From SZUA-230 sp964581095 (lineage in GTDB: Bacteria > Bacteroidota > Bacteroidia > Cytophagales > Cyclobacteriaceae), in contig CAZONK010000198.1 of NCBI GenBank assembly GCA_964581095.1, forward strand, positions 1 to 6,319: DNA of 6,319 bases, written 5' to 3'. Position 1 is the stretch's first letter. Each line of letters starts with the position of its first letter. The position numbers and the translations under genes are program-made. The notes under the pieces are model-generated. The model was not told the DNA's origin and did not search any database. It was given only the letters and a program-made list of their open reading frames with translations. Of the stretch, positions 1-5,665 are shown one piece after another.

Positions 1-505
1 CTATTCGCTGGCAAGGGGGTTGTCATATTATACCGGCCTCATAATAGAAGTAAGCCTTGACGATGCCAGCATGGGAAGCCTGAGTGGCGGAGGAAGATAT
101 GATAATTTAACGGGCGTATTTGGCGTACCTGGAATACCTGGAGTTGGATTTTCATTGGGCGTTGACAGAATATATGAGGTTATGATTACCAGAAATCTCT
201 TTGAAAATGTTTCGCTGGCAACAACCAATGTCCTTATTGCACCATTTGATAACAATGCGTTTTCATTTGCAGTTTCAATATTGAAGCTAATAAGGGATGC
301 CGGAATTGCCTCCGAAATATATCCTGATGAGGTAAAAATGAAGAAACAACTCAGATACGCTAATAAAAAACAGATCCCGATTGTTTTACTTATTGGATCT
401 GATGAGATAGAGAATAATCAGGTGACAATTAAAAAAATGAGTTCCGGAGAACAAACAACAATCAATAAAGAAGAAATATTAACCTTCCTTAAAAATAATC
501 TATGA
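1..505 (+). CDS. hisS: Histidyl-tRNA synthetase, C-terminal part (5' end outside window)
   Basis: The enzyme joins histidine to tRNA-His using ATP in the cytoplasm. The frame is open from the window edge (first whole codon at base 2) and gives 167 residues, roughly the last third of a class II HisRS. Visible in order are the histidine-binding motif LARGLSYYTG (visible residues 3-12), the GGGRYDNLTG loop (29-38), class II motif 3 GVGFSLGVDR with its ATP-binding Arg (47-56), and from about residue 72 (TTNVLIAPF) the alpha/beta anticodon-binding domain to the end. A TTG at base 20 lies inside the conserved RGLSYYTG motif, so it is an internal codon and not a start. The motif has Ser where the best-known bacterial enzymes have Asp (RGLDYYTG). 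The TGA stop overlaps the ATG of the next gene (ATGA). Identification is firm; only the missing 5' part is unknown. Confidence 0.96.
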   Translation, partial: YSLARGLSYYTGLIIEVSLDDASMGSLSGGGRYDNLTGVFGVPGIPGVGFSLGVDRIYEVMITRNLFENVSLATTNVLIAPFDNNAFSFAVSILKLIRDAGIASEIYPDEVKMKKQLRYANKKQIPIVLLIGSDEIENNQVTIKKMSSGEQTTINKEEILTFLKNNL

Positions 506-1989
506 AGGAATATCTGATACGCACAGAAGAAATAGGATTATCAACAATAGGAAATATCATTGATAATCAACAAAAAATTGTTCTTTCCGATGATGTTAAG
601 AAACGGATTAAACAATGTCGGGCCTATCTTGACGATAAAATCGCCTCATCTGATCAACCTATATATGGTATCAATACAGGTTTTGGATCATTATACGATA
701 AGGATATTAATAAAAATGACCTGGAGAAATTGCAAGTAAATTTAGTTATGTCGCATGCGTGCGGAACGGGTGATACAATACCATCTAAGATTGTTCAACT
801 TATGTTATTGTTAAAAATCCAGTCGCTTTCTTATGGTCATTCAGGAGTACAACTTTCTACCGTTGAACGTCTCGTAGATTTTTATAATCAAAATGTATTT
901 CCGGTAGTCTATGAATTTGGATCCTTGGGTGCTTCAGGAGATCTTGCTCCATTAGCACACCTCTCTTTACCACTGATAGGATTAGGAGAAGTGGATTACA
1001 AGGGTATGAGGTTAAGTGGTGGGGAATTGAACAATCGATTGGGATGGAACTCATTATGTTTGAAATCAAAAGAAGGACTGGCCTTGCTTAATGGAACCCA
1101 ATTTATGGGTGCATTTGGTATTTGGAGTGTTTTGCATGCAAAAAGAATATCTCAACTTGCTACCCTGATCGGGAGTTTGTCCCTTGACGTGTTTGATGGA
1201 CGAATTGAAGCATTTGACGCTCTTGCTCATAAGATTCGACCACAAAAAGGACAACAGGAAGTTGCAAGGGATGTACGTGCCTATTTGGAAGGAAGCGAAA
1301 TTATATCCGGTGAAAAAATACATGTCCAGGATCCTTACTCCTTCCGCTGTATCCCACAGGTGCATGGTGCAAGCCTTGATGCAATTCGATATGCAGAAAA
1401 TGTTTTTTCTATCGAAATCAATAGCGTAACCGATAACCCAAGTATTTTCCCCGAAGATGATTTGATCATTTCAGCAGGAAATTTTCACGGTCAGCCATTA
1501 GCCATAACACTCGATTTCTTAAGTATCGCATTATCTGAATTGGGAAATATTTCTGAAAGAAGAACATATCAGCTAATAAGCGGAAGCCGGGGCTTACCGA
1601 ATTACCTTGTTGCAAATCCCGGCATTAATTCAGGACTTATGATACCACAATATACAGCAGCATCGTTAGTCAGTAAGAACAAAGAACTATGCCACCCGGC
1701 ATCATCAGATTCGATTGTTTCCTCTAATGGGCAGGAAGATCATGTGAGTATGGGGGCAAATGCAGCTACCAAAGTGTACAAAATTGTAAATAATGTATAT
1801 TCAATTCTGGCTATAGAATTGATCAACGCTTCCCAGGCGCTTGAATTCAGACGTCCCGCAAAGACTTCAGAAAAACTGGAACAATTTGTGAATGAATTCA
1901 GATATCGCGTACCATTTATTGAGGAAGACAGGGTATTGCACAACGATATAGCAGCTGCTGAAGAATTTGTAAAAACAGTTGAAGTTTGA
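502..1989 (+). CDS. hutH: Histidine ammonia-lyase (histidase)
   Basis: It deaminates L-histidine to urocanate and ammonia, the first step of histidine degradation, as a cytosolic tetramer. The 495 residues match the usual family length of about 500. The Ala144-Ser145-Gly146 triad in GSLGASGDLAPLAHL forms the MIO electrophile. Other active-site residues are Tyr55 (YGINTGFG), His85 (MSHACGTG), Asn197 (LLNGTQ), Tyr279 and Arg282 (QDPYSFRC), Phe328 (GNFHGQ) and Glu412 (GQEDHVSMG). The Glu in QEDH is typical of histidases, whereas tyrosine and phenylalanine ammonia-lyases usually carry NQD there, so HAL is preferred over TAL/PAL. The ATG overlaps the hisS stop by 4 nt with no Shine-Dalgarno, suggesting coupling to hisS. 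The stop overlaps the next gene's TTG. No other hut genes (hutU, hutI, hutG/F) are in view, so the rest of the pathway must be elsewhere or absent. Substrate is inferred from motifs. Confidence 0.94.
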   Translation: MKEYLIRTEEIGLSTIGNIIDNQQKIVLSDDVKKRIKQCRAYLDDKIASSDQPIYGINTGFGSLYDKDINKNDLEKLQVNLVMSHACGTGDTIPSKIVQLMLLLKIQSLSYGHSGVQLSTVERLVDFYNQNVFPVVYEFGSLGASGDLAPLAHLSLPLIGLGEVDYKGMRLSGGELNNRLGWNSLCLKSKEGLALLNGTQFMGAFGIWSVLHAKRISQLATLIGSLSLDVFDGRIEAFDALAHKIRPQKGQQEVARDVRAYLEGSEIISGEKIHVQDPYSFRCIPQVHGASLDAIRYAENVFSIEINSVTDNPSIFPEDDLIISAGNFHGQPLAITLDFLSIALSELGNISERRTYQLISGSRGLPNYLVANPGINSGLMIPQYTAASLVSKNKELCHPASSDSIVSSNGQEDHVSMGANAATKVYKIVNNVYSILAIELINASQALEFRRPAKTSEKLEQFVNEFRYRVPFIEEDRVLHNDIAAAEEFVKTVEV

Positions 1990-3899
1990 GGGTAAGGAGA
2001 TATTATCTTTTATTTTTTGTATTTATCAACCTTTTTGTATTTACAGAAGGGCAAGCGCAGATACAAAGTACCCTGGGGTGGTTTGAAGTTAACTACCAAC
2101 AGGGATGTTTCCCATTAAACGTAAACGTACGTACAACTATTCCTGAAAGTGATGTACCTATCTTTCAATTTAACGGGATGGATGACCCCACCCAGATACC
2201 CTGGCTGGATTCATTTGACAGTATCCCCCACACCTACACTTCCCAAGGGGTCTATCTGATCTACCTTACGGTACAGAATGCCAATCCTGTACGTCAGGAT
2301 AGTATTAGTATTAATGTTCTCCAATCAATTGAACCCTTATTCGATGTTAAAGAATGTACAGGAAATGGGGTATTGGTTGAAATTCTGGATAATTTTTATA
2401 ATTCATATATTGTTGATTTCGGAGATGGAACAGTAATTACATCAAATGCAGGTGACCCCAATCCCATTCATTTTTACAGTACCGCATCTACCTATACAAT
2501 TACATTAACAGGAAGACTAAATAATGCCCCCAACAATTGTGGTGTTTCATCGACGCAGTTCACATCTTCTCCGGTCATCATACCACCATTTATCAGCACG
2601 ATGGAGATCGATACACTTGACAGAATAGTTTTGAGATTTAACCTGCCGCAAAATGTAAATTACAGGATGGAAGTATCACAGGGGAATAACCAGTTATACC
2701 AGTTTTTTACTGATCTTACCCCATCCGATTCCTTGCTGGTGATCCCAAATTTCTCGCCCGACAGTAATTCTTTCTGTTTCCGTATCGCTGCACTAAACCC
2801 TTGTGGTGGTAACCGTGTAAATTCAAATGAAATATGCACTATCACATCCTCATTATTGTTAAAAAATAATGAAAACGAGGTTAGTTGGAAGAATATTTTA
2901 ACAGGAAACGAAAAAGAATATCGGATAAGTAGAAATTCAATTGCCAGCTATATTACAGTACCATCGGGGCAAAGTAAATTCAATGACATACAGGTTAATT
3001 GTGAAACTGAGTATTGTTATTCTGTAACTACAGTTTATAATGATGGTTCCGAAAGTCTTTCCACCACCGTTTGCGGAATTTCCTTCTCAACAGACATTCC
3101 ACCAATAATTGAAGATCTGGCAGTAGATATTGTTAGTGATGGTATCCGACTGGAATGGGACCTGACCACGATGGATACGGCGTATATTGTACAATATGAT
3201 AATAATAGCAATGTTATAACAAAAGATACTGCCATCGTAAATACTAAATTCATAGCTACTGATTTGAAAATATATTCACAAACATGCTATACGCATCAAT
3301 ACCTTGATGTGTGTACAAATGTGTCGAAACCAACGGCACAAATTTGTAGTATTTTTTTACAGGGTAAGAGTAATTCCGATGGATCGGTTTCGCTTCAGTG
3401 GACAGAATTCACCGGATTAAAAGATAGTATTTCTGACTATACCCTTTTGAAGTATGATATTAACGGGGTACTTTTTGAATCAATTCCCCTGGGAGTTGCA
3501 TTCAATTATGATGATGCAATTGATGGCCAGATTGATCAAATATTGAGTTATGAAATTGAAGCAAGCCCATCAAATACATTATTAAAACCAATTCATTCAA
3601 ATAAAATTAATGAAGCTCGCCGGGCACAATTACATTTTCCTACTGCTTTTACACCCAATAATGACGGGTTGAACGACCTTTTCAAACCTGAGCATTTATT
3701 TATTGATACCTATGATCTTAAAGTTTATAACAGGTGGGGGCAGGTAATGTTTTCGACAAACGATATTGAAGAAGGATGGGATGGTACCTTTAATGGGTCG
3801 AAAATACCTGCAGATAGTTACACTTTTTTAGCAAATGCGGTAGATTTTCAAGGATTAAAAATTTCACGATCCGGAATTGTGACATTGCTTAAAAACTAA
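1986..3899 (+). CDS. Secreted multidomain surface protein with type IX secretion (type B/CHU_C) C-terminal domain
   Basis: A 637-residue exported protein. Residues 1-24 form a Sec signal peptide: basic start (RVRR), hydrophobic stretch YYLLFFVFINLFVF, likely cleavage after GQA24. A PKD-like domain follows (about 31-113), then a second one with the DFGDG motif at 144-148 (about 117-195). About 200-545 looks like four fibronectin-III-like modules; the first three share spaced cysteines (C264/C273/C284, C344/C363, C434/C443/C454). Residues 549-637 (FPTAFTPNNDGLNDLF, YNRWGQVMF, WDGTFNG, GIVTLL) are the gliding-motility-associated C-terminal domain, a type B type IX secretion signal. The protein is therefore expected to cross the outer membrane and be released or bound at the surface; adhesion is a guess. 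The start is TTG at 1986, because an in-frame TGA at 1980-1982 lies just upstream and the first ATG (residue 65) would lose the signal peptide. It overlaps hutH by 4 nt (TTGA). Confidence 0.9.
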   Translation: MRVRRYYLLFFVFINLFVFTEGQAQIQSTLGWFEVNYQQGCFPLNVNVRTTIPESDVPIFQFNGMDDPTQIPWLDSFDSIPHTYTSQGVYLIYLTVQNANPVRQDSISINVLQSIEPLFDVKECTGNGVLVEILDNFYNSYIVDFGDGTVITSNAGDPNPIHFYSTASTYTITLTGRLNNAPNNCGVSSTQFTSSPVIIPPFISTMEIDTLDRIVLRFNLPQNVNYRMEVSQGNNQLYQFFTDLTPSDSLLVIPNFSPDSNSFCFRIAALNPCGGNRVNSNEICTITSSLLLKNNENEVSWKNILTGNEKEYRISRNSIASYITVPSGQSKFNDIQVNCETEYCYSVTTVYNDGSESLSTTVCGISFSTDIPPIIEDLAVDIVSDGIRLEWDLTTMDTAYIVQYDNNSNVITKDTAIVNTKFIATDLKIYSQTCYTHQYLDVCTNVSKPTAQICSIFLQGKSNSDGSVSLQWTEFTGLKDSISDYTLLKYDINGVLFESIPLGVAFNYDDAIDGQIDQILSYEIEASPSNTLLKPIHSNKINEARRAQLHFPTAFTPNNDGLNDLFKPEHLFIDTYDLKVYNRWGQVMFSTNDIEEGWDGTFNGSKIPADSYTFLANAVDFQGLKISRSGIVTLLKN

Positions 3900-3902
3900 T
3901 AG

Positions 3903-3910
3903 TACCTTTG
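3903..3910 (+). promoter_or_regulatory. Putative Bacteroidota -7 promoter element for ybaB and the glycosyltransferase
   Basis: TACCTTTG is an exact match to the TAnnTTTG -7 consensus of the primary sigma factor in Bacteroidota. It lies 37 nt before the ybaB ATG, which would give a leader of roughly 30 nt. The -33 TTTG box is not clear: ATTG occurs at 3884-3887 (15-nt spacer) and 3876-3879 (23-nt spacer), neither ideal. It would separate the ybaB pair from the upstream hisS-hutH cluster. Confidence 0.45.
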
Positions 3911-3920
3911 TTATAAGGTA
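3903..3920. repeat. Short inverted repeat between the surface-protein gene and ybaB
   Basis: TACCTT (3903-3908) and AAGGTA (3915-3920) are perfectly complementary around the 6-nt loop TGTTAT. The dyad begins 3 nt after the surface-protein stop and contains the -7 element. It could be a weak transcript-end hairpin, since A/T-rich sequence but no clean T-run follows, or an operator covering the start site. A six-base stem in AT-rich DNA may also be chance. Confidence 0.35.
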
Positions 3921-3947
3921 TGAATTATTCAAAAATCATTTATTTAT

Positions 3948-4280
3948 ATGTTTGATATGATGAAAATGCTTGGCAAGATGAAAGAGGTCCAGGCGAAAAT
4001 GAAGGATGTTCAGGAAAATCTTGTACACATAAAAGTTACTTCAGAAGCGGGTGCAGGAATGGTAAAAGCTACTGTAAATGGAGCTAAACAATTGGTAAAT
4101 CTTGAAATAGATGACGACATTGTGAATTTGAAAGACAAAGAAATGATGCGTGATTTGATAATTGCTGCTACAAACAAGGCATTGGGAGAAGCAGATATTT
4201 TAGCAAAAGAAGAAATCAAAAAACAAACATCTGATATTATACCCAATATTCCCGGTTTAGATTTAAGTGGAATGATGTAA
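3948..4280 (+). CDS. ybaB: YbaB/EbfC family nucleoid-associated DNA-binding protein
   Basis: A 110-residue cytoplasmic protein of the YbaB/EbfC family, whose members form dimers that bind DNA and help organise the nucleoid. The layout is complete: a Met/Lys-rich N-terminal helix (MFDMMKMLGKMKEVQAKMKD, 1-20), the family signature GAGMVKATVNGAKQLVNLEID (about 35-55), a second charged helix (62-95), and a C-terminal tail with IPGLDLSG. Length is normal. The ATG is preceded by A/T-rich sequence without a Shine-Dalgarno. In many bacteria this gene sits between dnaX and recR; here neither is present and it is joined to a glycosyltransferase gene through a one-base overlap (TAATG). A candidate promoter lies in the 48-nt gap upstream. 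The family call is firm; the specific role in this organism is inferred from the family. Confidence 0.92.
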   Translation: MFDMMKMLGKMKEVQAKMKDVQENLVHIKVTSEAGAGMVKATVNGAKQLVNLEIDDDIVNLKDKEMMRDLIIAATNKALGEADILAKEEIKKQTSDIIPNIPGLDLSGMM

Positions 4281-5299
4281 TGACTGTTGCGGTAGTCATT
4301 CTCAATTATAATGGTAAACACTTTTTGACAAGGTTTTTACCTTCTGTGGTTTCTTTCAGTAAGGGTCACCAGGTAATTGTAGCTGATAATGGCTCTGATG
4401 ATGGTTCAGCTGAACTCATCGAAAATAATTTTCCCGATGTAAAACTTATTCGTATCAATGGAAATAAAGGATATACCGGAGGTTACAATGAGGCATTAAA
4501 ACAAGTAGCTGCAGATACCTATGTACTTGTAAATACAGATATCGAGGTTACTGAAGGCTGGATCCACCCGATTATTGAATTAATGAGTCGTGACAACTCA
4601 ATTGCAGCTTGCCAGCCAAAACTTCTTTCCTATGACAATAAGAATAAATTCGAATATGCCGGTGCAGCCGGCGGATATATCGATTTCCTGGGGTTTCCAT
4701 TTTGTCGTGGTAGGCTTTTCCAGAATATGGAAGAAGATGCAGGGCAATACAATGACATCAAGCAGATTTTTTGGGCTTCAGGAGCTTGCTTATTTATAAA
4801 AAGTGATGTATTTCATCAGCTCGGTGGGTTTGATGAAGACTTTTTTGCACACATGGAAGAAATTGACCTGTGTTGGCGAATTCAGAATGCCGGTTATAAG
4901 ATTTATTATAACGGTAGTAGTACAGTATATCATGTTGGCGGTGGTACGCTATCGGCCTCAAACCCAAAAAAAACCTATTTTAACTTCAGAAATGGCCTGA
5001 GTATGTTTGTTAAGAATGAAGATCAGGGAAAACTTTGGTGGAAACTCCCCCTTAGGGCGTCTTTTGATTCAATTGCTTTCTTCAAATTCCTGTTTCAAGA
5101 TTCCATAGCGGACGCAATGGCTGTCTTCAAAGCACATTTTCATTTTTGGTTCGACCTTAAAAAAACGATTGGTAAAAGGAAATTTGCCAAATCTAACTGG
5201 CTGGTTCCTCGACAAAAAAACGACCAGATATACCAAAAAAGTATTGTTATTAATTATTTCCTGAATAGAAAAAAGAAATTTACGGACCTCGAATTTTAA
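4280..5299 (+). CDS. Family 2 glycosyltransferase (rhamnosyltransferase-like, COG1216 type)
   Basis: A 339-residue GT-A fold glycosyltransferase expected to move a sugar from a nucleotide-sugar donor to a cell-surface glycan or lipid-linked acceptor. Motifs in order are VVILNYNG (5-12) and ADNGSDDGS (35-43) for nucleotide binding, NTDIEV (85-90) as the DXD-like metal site (Asp87), the WASGAC segment (165-170) before LFIKSDVF, GGFDEDFFAHMEEIDLCWR (182-200) holding the likely catalytic acidic residues, and the HVGGGT segment (218-223). The C-terminal third is basic and aromatic (about 250-339) with no clear transmembrane helix, suggesting a soluble or peripheral membrane enzyme. The ATG shares its A with the ybaB stop codon (TAATG), so it is probably translated by re-initiation after ybaB. 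Donor and acceptor cannot be read from the sequence, and no other glycan genes are in view. Confidence 0.92.
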   Translation: MTVAVVILNYNGKHFLTRFLPSVVSFSKGHQVIVADNGSDDGSAELIENNFPDVKLIRINGNKGYTGGYNEALKQVAADTYVLVNTDIEVTEGWIHPIIELMSRDNSIAACQPKLLSYDNKNKFEYAGAAGGYIDFLGFPFCRGRLFQNMEEDAGQYNDIKQIFWASGACLFIKSDVFHQLGGFDEDFFAHMEEIDLCWRIQNAGYKIYYNGSSTVYHVGGGTLSASNPKKTYFNFRNGLSMFVKNEDQGKLWWKLPLRASFDSIAFFKFLFQDSIADAMAVFKAHFHFWFDLKKTIGKRKFAKSNWLVPRQKNDQIYQKSIVINYFLNRKKKFTDLEF

Positions 5300-5303
5300 A
5301 TAC

Positions 5304-5522
5304 TCAATAATACCAAACGGTATTCCTGTTTCTCCGCAAATGTTTGCGCATATTCATAACAAATGCAAGAAGTAAATAGACAATTACGGGTGACCCAAAT
5401 GTTAGAAAAGAAGCATAAATAAAAAACAGTCGAATGCTCGAAGTAGCAACACCCATTTTTTCACCCAACCGTGTACAAACACCGTATGCTTTATCCTCAA
5501 AAAAATTCTGCAGTTTCTTCAT
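5304..5522 (-). CDS. Short PspC-domain inner-membrane protein
   Basis: A 72-residue PspC-family protein. The PspC domain covers nearly all of it: an N-terminal segment with KAYGVCTRLGEKMGV (11-25) and SSIRLFFIYASFL (28-40), then one transmembrane helix from about 32 to 56 ending in a basic tail (MRKHLRRNRN, 58-67). PspC in proteobacteria works in the envelope-stress (phage shock) response; the role of these short stand-alone Bacteroidota versions is less defined. The ATG at 5522 is chosen because MKKLQNFFEDKA is the natural family N-terminus. A longer frame from 5567 would add 15 residues unlike the family and would run through the promoter-like TATATTTG. Its TGA lies 4 nt from the convergent glycosyltransferase stop. 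No pspA or pspB is visible. Confidence 0.85.
   Translation of the reverse strand: MKKLQNFFEDKAYGVCTRLGEKMGVATSSIRLFFIYASFLTFGSPVIVYLLLAFVMNMRKHLRRNRNTVWYY
5309..5324. terminator. Weak hairpin at the convergent gene ends
   Basis: AATACC (5309-5314) and GGTATT (5319-5324) form a perfect 6-bp stem around an AAAC loop, at the last codons of the PspC gene and just past the glycosyltransferase stop. The position suits a hairpin serving both convergent transcripts. There is no strong T-run on either side, so intrinsic termination is doubtful; the - strand side reads ATTGAGTATTT. Confidence 0.25.
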
Positions 5523-5538
5523 TTTATTATCTATGGTA

Positions 5539-5546
5539 CAAATATA
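5539..5546 (-). promoter_or_regulatory. Putative -7 promoter element for the PspC gene
   Basis: On the - strand this reads TATATTTG, an exact TAnnTTTG match. It ends 16 nt before the ATG at 5522, which implies a leader of about 10 nt. No well-spaced -33 TTTG is seen (the closest, at 5557-5560, is only 10 nt away), so this is a half-supported promoter. Confidence 0.4.
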
Positions 5547-5558
5547 CAAAACATGACA

Positions 5559-5568
5559 AATGGCCATT
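5559..5568. repeat. 10-bp palindrome in the divergent intergenic region
   Basis: AATGGCCATT is a perfect palindrome and stands out as the only GC-rich patch in the AT-rich region between the PspC and lipoprotein genes. It lies 12 nt upstream of the PspC -7 element, where an operator could sit. Chance is a real alternative. Confidence 0.2.
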
Positions 5569-5631
5569 GGTTTATATGATAAATATATATTTAAAAAATT
5601 GCATTAGATATATTATAGCAATAATTTCGCA

Positions 5632-5640
5632 TAAAATTTG
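5632..5640 (+). promoter_or_regulatory. Possible -7 element for the lipoprotein gene
   Basis: TAAAATTTG resembles TAnnTTTG but has one extra spacer base. It ends 25 nt before the lipoprotein ATG. No -33 box is recognised at the usual distance, so support is weak. The rest of the 143-nt divergent gap (5523-5665) is very AT-rich and shows no further gene. Confidence 0.25.
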
Positions 5641-5665
5641 TACTATTTCAATTAATTCTGATCAA

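Noticed and set aside
20..505. A separate short gene starting at TTG 20
   Set aside because: The frame is open further upstream to the window edge, and the codons before 20 encode part of the conserved HisRS motif (LARG), so this is an internal codon.
857..1365. Two antisense open frames (857-1069 and 1066-1365) opposite hutH
   Set aside because: Both lie wholly opposite a strongly conserved enzyme, have no recognisable protein features, and are explained as shadows of its codon pattern.
502..1989. Tyrosine or phenylalanine ammonia-lyase (aromatic acid or pigment pathway) instead of histidase
   Set aside because: The QEDHVSMG motif has the Glu characteristic of histidases, where TAL/PAL have NQD. 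The SHACG selectivity segment agrees, and no aryl polyene or flexirubin genes are nearby.
4010..4321. Antisense open frame of about 100 codons opposite ybaB
   Set aside because: It mirrors the complete, conserved ybaB frame and has no plausible start context or family resemblance.
4590..5000. Two + strand open frames inside the glycosyltransferase in another frame
   Set aside because: The glycosyltransferase frame carries all family motifs across this stretch; the alternatives show no domain or signal.
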